From: Lingula anatina
Lineage: Eukaryota > Brachiopoda > Lingulata > Lingulida > Lingulidae
NCBI RefSeq assembly: GCF_001039355.2
Contig: NW_019775830.1
Location: 14,808-78,807, forward strand
Length of the DNA: 64,000 nucleotides
Reading direction: 5' to 3'
Part shown: positions 44,211 to 56,400 of the stretch, piece by piece
Layout: each line of letters begins with the position of its first letter
How positions within the stretch are numbered: the stretch's first letter is position 1
Program-made: the position numbers and the translations under genes
The notes under the pieces: model-generated
Database searches by the model: none
What the model saw: only the letters and a program-made list of their open reading frames with translations
Told to the model about the DNA's origin: nothing

Positions 44211-47200
44211 CCTCTTATATTGAGTACTGTTATTTATCGCTTGATCTAAGTTTATTAGGGAAAACTAAGCATGCTTGCCTTTTTCACATGGTATTATCAA
44301 CCTCAAAATCAGCCTTATTCTTTGACGCTCACTGGATTTGAAAAAGAGTTCCAAAGTTTGATGGCAAAGTTAATGCTTGTTGCATGCAGTATCTGTGACA
44401 AGAATTAGCATTGAGCTAAACTTTATGGAGTAATACTCAATTAAGTTTGATATAGATGGTTAATTATATGTTATAAAGTGTTAAGGACTTTTCTGAACCC
44501 TCTCTGTGCTCAAATGCTGTGTGTGATTGTAGTACATCGCATATTGTTCCAGTCACTAAATCTAGGGGGGATTGAATAGAATAACATGGCTTTTGAATGC
44601 TTCAGTATAATATGGGATTATGATAGAAACCAATAAGCATTTTGATATGTTTATTGTTGAAAGTATTATGACAAGTCTGATGCTAGTCTACTATGATTGT
44701 GATAGATTGCAGAGTACCAAACTCTAAAAGATGTATTTGGTATGTTGCACGGTGTTATATATTTGCTTTCTGTGCAGGTTAACCACTGTTATTACTCTGG
44801 AGTGGTTTCTTCAGTGACAGTTCTGCAATATGTTCCATTTTATAATATTTCAGATCCGGGTATTGAAGATGATCTCTGTTTCTCTATCACTGAAAAGTTG
44901 TAGGGATTTGTCAGTGGATGTAGGACTAAGAGTGTGTAATGGAATGTGTTGTGGCTTTGCTATTTATTAATTTACATTTACTCAGATTATGTTGCTATTA
45001 TTGTAATGGTTATTTAATTACCCTGTATTGTCTGAAAGACATTTATGGTATACCAGCCTTTGCATTAAACAGTATATTTTCTTGATAACTGCTAAACATT
45101 GATCTACATTATGCCTGCATGGCATGGAAACTGGATATGCTTCAACACACTGATGATGGAACCAATGACGATTGAGTGACGACTACAGCTTTGGTAGATA
45201 TTTTCCAATTCTTACACAAAAGCTGTTCTACAGTTTCATTTTCTTTATTTTGTTTAGACTGATAATTCACATGGTGTATGTGTCTCTTCTGAGGCAAAGG
45301 TAATTCTGTAATGCTTGGTGGATGCTCATGCTGACAGGGATGCAGCTGCTTGGAAACTTTGGTCTGGCACTTGCAGAAATATTTGGTTTCAGCATCAGTG
45401 GAAATAATGGAGTGTCATGACTTGCTGCTCAATTATGAAAAGATATTTTGTGCCTGAAGTTACCTTGCAGACTGCAAATCCTTATAGTAGATCAGGCAGA
45501 TAGTAAACAACACATAGTGGCTGTGAGTGTCATTTATTCTCCAGCTTTTAAGGACTTTAGAACTATCTCTCCCAAGGCCAAATAACTGTATATGTAGCTA
45601 GTAATGTATAGGAGATAGATATCACTGTGAACTGTACTATAATGTATATAGAATTAGAGTTTGATGAAGTTTTGACAATGCTGGTTGAAATGTTAGTGTG
45701 CAATTTTTGACATTTTTTCTCAAAAGCAATTCTTTAATTCAGCTGTTGTGTTATATTGTTGGTTTACTTATGTTTTGATGCCGGCACAGGTGTGTAGGTG
45801 TTCAGATGATCACTTGTCTCTCTGTGTGAGCACTTGATACTGTATAGAAGAGACTGGAATATTTTAACAGATAGTTTAAAAAGGCATAGAATATGGTCTC
45901 TGAATAAGGAGTTGAGTGAACAAATATTGTCACAATATATTCTGCTTTATCTCAGGTAAACTGAAATCCACCTATTCTGTATATAGAAAGGAATAGTGTA
46001 TTGAAGCATTGAAAGAGGGATGAATGTGTAGATATAAATATTGCATGTATTAATACATGCAAATGCAGAAGTAGGTTAGTCTGGCTTCTACCTGTCTAAC
46101 AAGTTAGTTCAGTTATATATATATATTTTTTTGCAAGACTAAATTAGTATGTGAAACAATTACTTTAAATAACAAGAAGACCCAGTTACAAGGGTACACC
46201 CACTCACAGCACATTTTTCAGGGAGTGTATAGGACATGCATATGAACTCCAGGTATATGGCATCTAATCAATGGTGTATCTAATTAATTGACGAGTACTG
46301 GGAAACTGATGTGCACAAAACAACGAAGTATACCTTTTAGTGCTGTTGATGATTAGGACCTAGAGTTCGATTTTTCTAGATTCTTCATCTGTGAGTTTTG
46401 TACACGTTGTGTAGACAGGAGCAACATCAAGTGGTCTGAAGTCTGTGAAAAGTGTAAAAATAATTTGGTTAATAATGGTTGTAGAGTTAATTTAGATGCC
46501 AACATAATAGAGGCATCAAAAATTCTGCATAATATTTTAATGTGCATTATATTATTATATGCTTTCACTGCAGATAAGTGTTCAGTGGGAAAATCAAATA
46601 TTCTGCTATTATTATTTCAGTATCTGTGTCACTAGTACATGCTAAACCAGTGATTTTAAAACATTGCCAAATAGCTTTTCTCTCCCTTTAAACAGTTCAC
46701 GTAAAGCTATATTTTGAGATGATAGTTGCAATTTTTCAAATGCTTATTATTTCTATTATCTAAAGAATGATCCAATTTTTACAAGTTCTAAATAATGATA
46801 AGAATTAAAGCAGATTGTTAATTAAAGTATCAGATTATGGTTACAGAGTGCAGTGAGCAATTCCCAGTAGCTAAGGCGTCATTTCCATAGGAATATTGGA
46901 TCTGTTATTACAATTGGAGATTACCCACATTCCATTTCACTGAACAAAAGAGATATGAGATATATTTCCAGACTTGTGATACTTGTAATTACCAGAGACT
47001 AGTGACAGTTTACTTCATATGTAGATTAAAAAAAAGACTCCAGTTGCCAAATCAAATACATATTATTATGTGATACTGTAGCTAAGCAACCTAGATAGTT
47101 ATATGATGATGGGGCACTTGGTATGACACACTGGTTGACATTACATCACACTAATATAAGTCATAAACCTAACTGTTCACATGCATCTTTTAAGAAACTC

Positions 47201-50200
47201 CTACTCCCAAGAATACACATTATTCATGATGGAGAGCATTTGAAATCGAGGACTGACGCTGCATACAATGTCAGTGGTTCGTGTGTCTTTAGACTATCAG
47301 AGATCTACTGTTGTGTGTCATATTCCTACAGGTAAAATGCCATACACTGCATTAACCTTGGGAGATGCATTAAGTATGTTTCGATTCTTAGTAAAATATT
47401 TAATAGTGTTATGCAAAACCGGTTCCAGTGCTTAAAGGTTCAATGTGTCATTATCTATAATCAGACCTATAGGCTGGTATATTTATTTTTGTAATGTTAA
47501 AGGATACAGTTGATAGTTATCCAGGTATTGAATACACAGATAAAAAGTAAAATAAGTATGATTATTATATACATAAGAAATATCAGCTTTAAGGGATCTT
47601 CTAGATAGACTTGGATTATATTTAAAGATGTGTGTTAGTGGATATTTAGATAGTAAAGTTCTTGAGCTAGAAACTGAGTCTTACTGCAGTAAGTAACATG
47701 ACGCTTGTGATGCCTACCTTGTCATATTCCATTTTTGTAATAATCAGAATTGGTCATTAGAACTACCATGCAACAGATTACTTACTGGTGGCATTTTTCT
47801 GCTTCTGGTATATGCTACATTTAGAGATGTTTTTCATTTTGTTTGAATTCTTGTTTTCATTATACTTAAAAATAGTCTCATGTAAATCCAGATGACGACA
47901 TTTTAGTGGTCAAACTTGGTTGTCACCAAAGGTCTTTTTGACATTGAGCATTATATCTTTGTGATACAGATGAGCAATCTGGAAAATATACCTGTACAAC
48001 TATTGCTAATTTATAATGCTTTATGGGAAACTGCCTTTTGTCACCAAGAGGAGCATAAAAAGTCCTGTTTTCTGGTAAAAAGGAGTGTGTTGACATTTGG
48101 TATTGGTCTGTAGAAAGACTAGGATATCTGACAGATTTATGCACACTACAGGTTTCCTGTTTTACTGAATACCATATAAGATATAGGGTATGAGGAGATA
48201 TAGCTAAGGACTGTCGGGATGATGGATATATAGTTGTGAGAAAGATTTTAATCCTTTGGTAAAACACAGCAATGGCATATGTCTGCACTGAGATTTAATC
48301 CAAACGAATTGGAATAGTTTAATAGGGCTGATGGGAAGGGTCCAATTTGGTTCAGTATCTGTCCAGTTAAAATTTGTGCAGTGTCACAGGGATCTGCGGT
48401 TTGTTTGAATTATCACAATGGGTTGTGAGTGGTTGTTGGCTTTCTATGGCTTATATCCCTGTAGTGATATATGTATACATAAAAATATAAGGAAAGCACA
48501 TGCGGCAGTCCTTATAGTAAATTTAATCAGGGTTTTGTGGAGATTCTACAGTTACTGGGACATGTATTATATTTAAGCAGAGTGTTTTGGTAGTCTCACA
48601 TAGTATGTATAAATATTAGCATATAATGTCATGTATTTTTGCAAATCATGTTTCAAGTTTTGAAGAAGTTCATTAGTTATGTGTGTGTATGTAGTATATT
48701 ATTAGGAGTGTTGAAATTGGCGAGAAAGGAAAAATACTGGTTTGTATGTATTCAGCACAAGCTTGGATTAGAAGTACGGTATTCTGCCAGGATACTTTTT
48801 TGACATTGGCCAATAACCTTACACATCTGACTTGAGAGAAATTTGGTACTAAATATATTTTTTGTTGATACTGGTATATATTACAGTATAAATTTAATTG
48901 AAAGTTTTCAGAGACATAAACTAAAACTACAATCTTTTAGAAAATTGGAATGAAATACAGTTTATCTTGTAAATTTATTTACAGTGGGCGATTTTCCGTT
49001 TCGCAGTTATTTGTATGGTGAAGTGTCTTTCATCATTCAGTCCTGTGCTGACCCATACAAACCAGAGGTCTACCTTGTCTTCTGACCATGTTCTCACTCT
49101 ATGAGTTGGATTCTAATTATTGTATTCAAGGTTTAGAATTTTTGACAATTTTTCATGTTCTGTAGTTGTTTTTAATCAAGGTTTAAAGTTGTTCACAGCT
49201 GCTATTATTATTATAATTAATATTATAACTGCTGTTCAAGTAGCCTGGTCATATTGATATTTATCTTTTATATTTAGCCATTTGATGCAGTACAAAGTGT
49301 GATGAGTAGACAGCTACTAGAGAGCTGTGGGACTGGATTCTAGGTTGATATATAGTGCCATGCTGGGGACTTGTGGGAAGGAATTGTGTTGGATTCTGAA
49401 ATTTTGGTTTTTGTCTTTAAAATTTGTCATTTTTTAAATCGGTAGCTCAGTAAATTTGAAATGCGTTGTAGTTTTTGGCAAACATTTGTTTGATTTTCAC
49501 AGTAATTTATGCAATACTCATTCAAATTGTTTGTGATATGACAAGTTTGAGATTTTTTTTTTTTTTTTTTTTTTTTTTGTGAAAAGAAAGAAATAGAACT
49601 TTTTTGGACTGTTTTTATGTAAGAAATAAGCTACCATTTGCAAGTCCTTTTCATTGTTAACAAATTTTCTGTCCTTGTGGTAAAAACTTAAAGGCATAGG
49701 GGTGGATTGTACTGTGTAAAAACAGGTTTTGATCAATATGATTTTCACGATCTTATTCTTTCATTCTAAACGACACCTCAGTACAATTTTACAGGTCACT
49801 TTGGGACTAACAAAATTGATAATCATGCCTTGCCATTGTTAGCCTGTCTGATTTCACTTTTTACTTACAATTAAGAAAGTTAAAATGTTTTAAACATGCC
49901 ATAGTTACCAATCACGAAACTGTATTTTATTCAAAGTATTCTCCCCTTATGCCTTAAAGCATTTTGCTACAAATGGAATATTTAGTATAGGATCCCAAAC
50001 CCAAGCCTGTTATTTAAGTTGTTGAATTTTATTTCATTTAATAATCCAGTTGTTAACCTTTCTTGGTCCTGCACAGTAAAAGAGCTATGCAGTCTATTGA
50101 TTATAGATAATGGTCATTCCACTCTACCTCTTCATCCATTGATCTTGTAGCATATTAAAATGAAAATATATTACAATATTTTATATCTCTGTGCCTCGAA

Positions 50201-51480
50201 TAAAAAAGAAGACTGTGATAATGAAAACGTGAGGCAGTGGATTTTGTTTCAATACACTACAAGGAAAAAATCAACAGTTAGATGTGCCAAGGAATAGCCT
50301 TCCACATTTCAGCCAAAGTAGACAGTTGCATTTCATTTATGTTTTCAAATTTGTTTTTTAAGTTGACATTGACTGTAGTCCTGTAAATCCAAATGTTGGT
50401 GGCCAGATCTGAGAAGTTGTCAGTGCTAAGAGAGTGCAGGTCCTCCCAGCATGGTCCCATTGTAGGAAAACTGGTTCAGATTAGGGTTTGTTGGATTATG
50501 TGTATTAACTTATATTTAAGAAATTTTGTTGTGCATTTATTTTTTAGCCAGCGATATGTAATGATAAATGGATAGTCAGTGTCGAAGGTGTTTATAGCTA
50601 CAGTGGGGGATTGTTTTTGGTGATATTTGGATAGAAAAACATGATGGAGTTTATGCTGAGGATACTTAGGGTCAACCAAACAGATATTGTATAAAGACAA
50701 ATCATGCTGTTGATAATTGGACTGTGCCTCATCCAAGCAGAAGCCTTTCATCAACTCAGCTACAAGCCCCTCTGGAAGGAAAGTAGCTCGGTTGAGGGAG
50801 GGCTTGTCCAATGAATTTTACTTCACATATCCACTTCTGAAGGTTAAAAAAAATGTTTACTAGAAACTGACACTGTATGGTTTTAAAATATGTATTTGGG
50901 TTCAGTTTGAACACCCACCCCCACTGGTAGCAGGGATGCTAACACTGAAAGAGCTATGTAAGTCATTGGTGTAATTTCCCTATGCAAACCATGCTGCTAT
51001 GTTATCATATGGCTACAGGAGGTTTGAATATTAGTTTATGGTTATTAGGTGTTTCTCCAAGCTGGTGAGTGTAGATCTATATTTGTATTTATTATTACCA
51101 AGGTTTAACACTTTGTTGGTGATTTAAACTTAGTTCATAGTTGGAGTGTAGTATTATTTCTTCAAGTGTCGGTTTGATAGATTTAGTGATAGATTTATTT
51201 GCCAAGTGGATTTATTAGAATTATACCAATTATTTATCTTCACTGTATCATTTTGATAGTGGTGACTTATCATGCCTTCAATTCAATTTGACATGTGGAT
51301 TTGTATTTTTTGCATTTGATTTGACTCTGAATCTGTGAGCCTGTAATGGGAGTATATAGTGTAGTATCGTCGGTGGATTTAACAATTGACAGTGTTCTGT
51401 CTGTGGATGTAGTGGATATTCGAGTTGGCCAAATTTTCTGGGCACTATTTAATAAATTATTGAATTTTGTGCAAAATTGA
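44211..51480 (+). other. Probable long 3' UTR of MEIOC
   Basis: From the MEIOC stop codon to about 51480 the plus strand is T/G-rich, has no supportable plus-strand exon and contains several AATAAA motifs. The best candidate end is AATAAA at 51451-51456, followed about 25 bases later by a GT-rich TCTTGTGTTCTTGTTC. Earlier polyadenylation is possible, for example near 50198. The extent is inferred only from composition and signals. Confidence 0.4.
50278..50771 (-). CDS. Candidate coding fragment on the minus strand, unrecognised
   Basis: A splice acceptor (TTCCTTCCAG) at 50772 opens a frame of about 87 codons (LVAELMKGFCLDEAQSNY, then DPKYPQHKLHHVFLSKYH). A second frame ends with EMQLSTLAEMWKAIPWHI and a stop at 50278. 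The two join in frame if 50472-50510 (GT...AG, only 39 bases) is an intron; otherwise the locus is frameshifted. I see no start codon, no upstream exon I trust and no known family. It would lie antisense to the inferred MEIOC 3' UTR. It may be the 3' end of a small gene, a decayed transposon gene or chance. Confidence 0.25.
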
Positions 51481-52165
51481 TCTTGTGTTCTTGTTCTATT
51501 TTCTTTATCATATTATGACTTACTGATATGTGAAACTAGGACTTTTCAATTTAGCCTAGTTTTTTTTAATTTTCAAACTGACAAAAAAGAAAAAAAAATT
51601 ACGTCAAAATGAATTAAGTTTTTTTTTTTTTGTCTACTACCATCTTTAGAAAAAATGGTTTGAAAATGATAAATAATTACCAAGTTACTCCATTTATGCA
51701 ACCTGCCAATGCAATTTACTAGTAATGAACTTATATATACAGACTGCCTGTGCTGTCCAATGCAACTATATCTGAATGTGACTACAACTGCCACTATTTT
51801 ATTTTTTAATCACTAGTAACTTTACATTTACTACGTGGCTTTGTTTGAGTAAAAAAAAGTCCCTTTAAAAACCCAGCAGGTTATTTTAATGAAAATTATT
51901 GACATACCTCCATCACCTGGTAGTTTCATCAAATGTGTTAACACAAACACAGTTTGCAATAGTACTGAAACCTATTTTAGGTCTGAAATTGACTGGAAAC
52001 TTGTTCTTGTTTTCTGAAATAGCAAATTCGTACAAAAAGTCATAAGGTAGAGTAAAATAACTCTGTGTGCTATATCAATTTTAACACCTATTCGGTTGAA
52101 TATGGGAATGAAAAAATTGAACTGAATGTACCAAAACTTCTGAACCCACCCAACATTTTGTCTCC

Positions 52166-52225
<60 letters not shown>

Positions 52226-53401
52226 GAAGAATGCATTTTCGTGACGCTAAGACTTTATTTTAGGTCCCAAAACCCATTGTAACTTTCAACTTTCGTGGAA
52301 TTTTCACTCGCTAACTCGGATACTACTCGAATTCAAAAACCAACCTGATTGGATTTTCTTAAAGTTCTCATGATTTTTTATTTTTCCTCGTTTCTCGCAA
52401 ATTGATATTTTCTACGATTGGATTTGAAGCGTTCCTTTTCAAAATCACAATTTCTCAAAGTTTTGACAACTTGTTTGCCTGTCAATTTGACAGCTTTGCT
52501 GCCTTGGTTGTAACTACTGTTTCAATGATTTTTGCCGACTGGTGTCCGTATGTTTGCCAGCGTTGATGCGTTAAATTAAGTTTATCATCGCATTTTTCTG
52601 TAAAGATTAAATGGATTAAAAAGTGATTGAAAAGCATTTTTGGTAAGTTTTATTTTTTTTCTTCTGCAAGTATCAAAATATCAGCCACCACCACTTGGTC
52701 ATATCAATATTTTGAGCTGCAACATGATCGTTTTTTTTTTCTATTCATTGAATGAAATTGCTCAAAAGCATGCAGTTATGCAGCCAAGTGTCTGCAGTCA
52801 ACAGTCATAATAAAAAGAGGTCACCATAAAACCACAAAGTGAAAACCAGTCCAAAATGATTATAAATATTGAACTCCCAAGAGGGCCAGTCAACTGGAGA
52901 GCAAAACAAAAATCCTGATAGGTTGTGCTATTATTGCCACTTTTTTCTCATGACAGCATCATTATTTTTTTTCAAATCATTATTTACTGACCCATTTTCT
53001 CTGAATGCAATGGTTCACTTTCATGAAATGTTGTAGGTGAAATCAGCACATTGATGTCATGTTCAACGTTGTGTTTCTGGAATTTTTGAAATTTAGGTCA
53101 TACACAAACTCTTTTATCTCTGGCCTCCTCTCTAAAATGCCCCATAAATGCCTTCTTTGGTAAGGAGTTACTCTGTTCCTGATTACAGATATATTGTATA
53201 TTATTATATTGAAGCTAAAATCTGTCACCCCTCATGAGGAAAAAATCACGTTCATGGGTCAGATCCTATGGTTTATACGTGTAACAGTCTTGAATACTAC
53301 TCGGTACATGTTACCACCGTGAGAGGCTCATTGTGGCTTTGTAGTCAGACTCTAGATTGAAAAGGGGATTGGCCGTGATTTCTAGCTTATTTCAGTCTTA
53401 T
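51481..53401. other. Convergent intergenic region, MEIOC/UBXN4
   Basis: Includes an (AT)n tract at 52168-52222 and, at about 52240-52620, a stretch richer in CpG than its surroundings, possibly a small promoter. The part next to 53401 should be UBXN4 3' UTR. An open minus-strand stretch at 53043-53190 (RVTPYQRRHLWGILERRPEI) follows an acceptor-like TGTAATCAG but could not be linked to any gene. Confidence 0.35.
52168..52222. repeat. (AT)n microsatellite
   Basis: About 55 bases of uninterrupted AT repeat between the convergent genes MEIOC and UBXN4. Confidence 0.95.
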
Positions 53402-56400
53402 TCACATCTGTTGTGTTGAGTTCCCGTTCCATGTAGCTGTGTCGTCATCTTCGTCCCCTGGGTTGTTAAATTTATGCACGTTCCCCTCTGTAGTGCTTAT
53501 TGGGGTCCTCCGTTTGTAAGCCCTAAAATATGAAACAAGATGACATATACTAGAATGTTTCAGAATCATTCAAGTTAACAGTGCTGCATTTTGGGCTGTA
53601 ATTTTTGTACTTAACACCAAAATCTAAAAGCTTTCAATTAAAAACTCTCCTCTCTCAGCGTATCATAATGCAGCTAAAACTATGTAAAATTGAAAAAAAT
53701 TGATTTTAGAGACATCGACATTTTGATTCAAATTTACCCTTCTATGTAAAATATGATTTCATTAGAGTTTATACAGCTCAAATAGAAAAAAAATCACACC
53801 ATAACTCGTAACTTGTTAAAATAATAATAACAATACTAATAACCATGTAACATAAATATTTTTTCTTTACGTAAACTATAAGAATTACATTTTTGCAAAA
53901 TGAACATTTCATTTGTCAATGAACTATTTGCTACACTTATTTAACACGACACTTTTTTTAGAACAACTACACTACATCATAACATACGTTTTTGGTCTGT
54001 TTAATCGTGTTGACGATGAAGTCAACGGACTTGGATCTGTCTGTTGTGTGGACTGTTGTTGCCGTGGAGACTGCGCCTCCTGGGGAGAGTTGTATGCCCC
54101 CTTGGGCTGACTGGGTGACCCAAACAGCATGGAGCATAAAATACCCCACAGCCATAAGAAAGGTGCCAGTATCAGAGCTATCAAGCCAGAGTCCCCACCA
54201 CTGGGCTTCACTGAGGATGAAGCCTTGCCCTGAAAGAAAAATGTGCTTATATTATGATGATCTAATCTTTACGAGTTGTAGTGCATGGCAATGACCTAAC
54301 AGTGCATTACAATATATTATAGTGACAAAAGCTAAGATATAATGAAAACTTTCAGTGTACATAAATTATATCACAAGTAATACAGTAAAAAATGTGCTTT
54401 TAGCATTTTTGGTATCCATACCACAATTGAATGTTAAGTTGGAGTAAAAGAGTTTATGATGAAGGTATTAGTTTCATATTTAGCAAACAGAAACCATAAT
54501 TTGGGCACAAACAATGTCACAGTTTACATATCATTTACCACAACCTCAGCTACTCACAGGTTTCACCAAGATAACAGCAGAGGGGGCAAGCTGTAGGTCT
54601 AGAAAAGATGTCTGCATGTCACTGTCCACAAACGTCCTGTGAGGGTAGGTCATTTGGAGTTGGAATGGACCAAAGGAACTGCCCAGCTTCTGCAAAACAA
54701 AGAGGAAGACACTTGATGTCAGCGACTGAAACATTTTGATTTTTTGTGTATACAACACTGGGTCTAAAATTGAACAAGAATATCAAGTATATCTACTATG
54801 CAATCCTGGAATAAATAAATAATAAATAAATAAATAATGCTTAACATGTTAAAAAACCTCAAATTACAGTTCCTCCATTTAATAAACAACTAATAAACTG
54901 CTTATCAAGGACTGAGAATTAAGCATTATACAAAAAGAAAAATCAAAACTGCCCATACATAATTTAATGAAGCAATTTTGTCACTGGTAGATAAGTTTAC
55001 CTGACACACAAAATCCTTGGCTGCTTGTAAAGGCTGGTGGGAGGGGAACTGCTCCGTCAGCGCAGACCCGTCTGGTAACCTGAACTGGATACGAGCTGTT
55101 TCTCTAGAACAAACAAGGAGACAAATTCAGAAAATGAGATGAGAATTAAAGGATCTGTTCAGCTTCCAAAATAAAATGTTAGATTCAAAATGCTGAACAG
55201 TAAATTAATTAAAAGTAATTTTGGAGACAAATGGTTCTGATGATACATTTAATAGCATATTACAGATCTACATGTTGTAAATGCCTTAGAAGGCTAATCA
55301 AACTGTTTTTGGTCACAAGACAGCTGTACAGAGTAGACCGTGAGGTACAAACCTTTTGACTGCTTCTGCCGCCTCGAGCGACCTCCTCTGTTCTTCCTCC
55401 TTCGCTTCTCTGGCCTCATTCTTAGCCTTCTCTTTTTCCTGCTTTTCCTTTTCGTACCTGGCTTTTCTTTCTAATCTGGAATTATGAAAACATGTATTTT
55501 AACGAATTTCATATCTCTTGATGGGGCAGAATCTTTCCACACCATAGAATCTTATCTACCATTGATGGATACTCTCACTCTCTCACCATACTTTCTTTTC
55601 TGTATAACCTAAGCAAGACTTGTAGTGCTGGATACTTGCTTGTTTCCAGTTATCCATACCTGTCCTTTTCTATCTGCTCTTTCACCCTTTTTCTTGCCAG
55701 CTTCTCTTCTTCTTTGTCTTTCTTCATCTGATCACGTAACTCCTTGGCTTCTGCTTCAGCTTTCATTTCACGGAACCTTGCCATGTCACGACCCAGATTC
55801 CTCCTCTCCACTTCCTTCCTCTTCTCTTCCTGCAAAACAAAAACCATCTTTACCTGTACATTTTTCAAGTTTAGATGTGGAAAATAGCATCAGACACTAC
55901 AATTATTACTTGTCTATGCCCCCCCCCCCCCAACCATTAATTACGATTTATCTACACCTGCTCGGTGCAATAATGTCCTAATCCATTTGGATATTTTCTA
56001 ATTTTATTTAATTATTTTAATTGTCTACCTCCTCCTTTTGTTTGGCTTTCTTTATCCTGTTCATTTCTATGAGTTGCTTGGCTCTGGAAGTAAACAATTA
56101 TAATAATTCAAATGACTGAAATAAAGAGCCATGACATATCTAAGAGAAAAACAATAAGTATCTGCTTTAAACTTCATCATGCACCAGATTTTGCTAGCCC
56201 TTTCTAAATTTTGTTGTCCAGATTTATTTCAAACCATACCTTTGCACCATGATATCAAACAAGCACGTACTACAATGATCATGATTGTTTTACCAAGACT
56301 CCTTGTCAATTATTGCTAAACCTTATTACCAGCAAAGCTTTTATACAATGACATACATCAAATTTAAGTGCTGGGCATCACTAAATTAAATTAGAGGTCA

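Noticed and set aside
53043-53228. Minus-strand coding-like stretch below the UBXN4 stop
   Set aside because: It has an acceptor-like start but no donor partner, start codon or recognised family; it may just be UBXN4 3' UTR.
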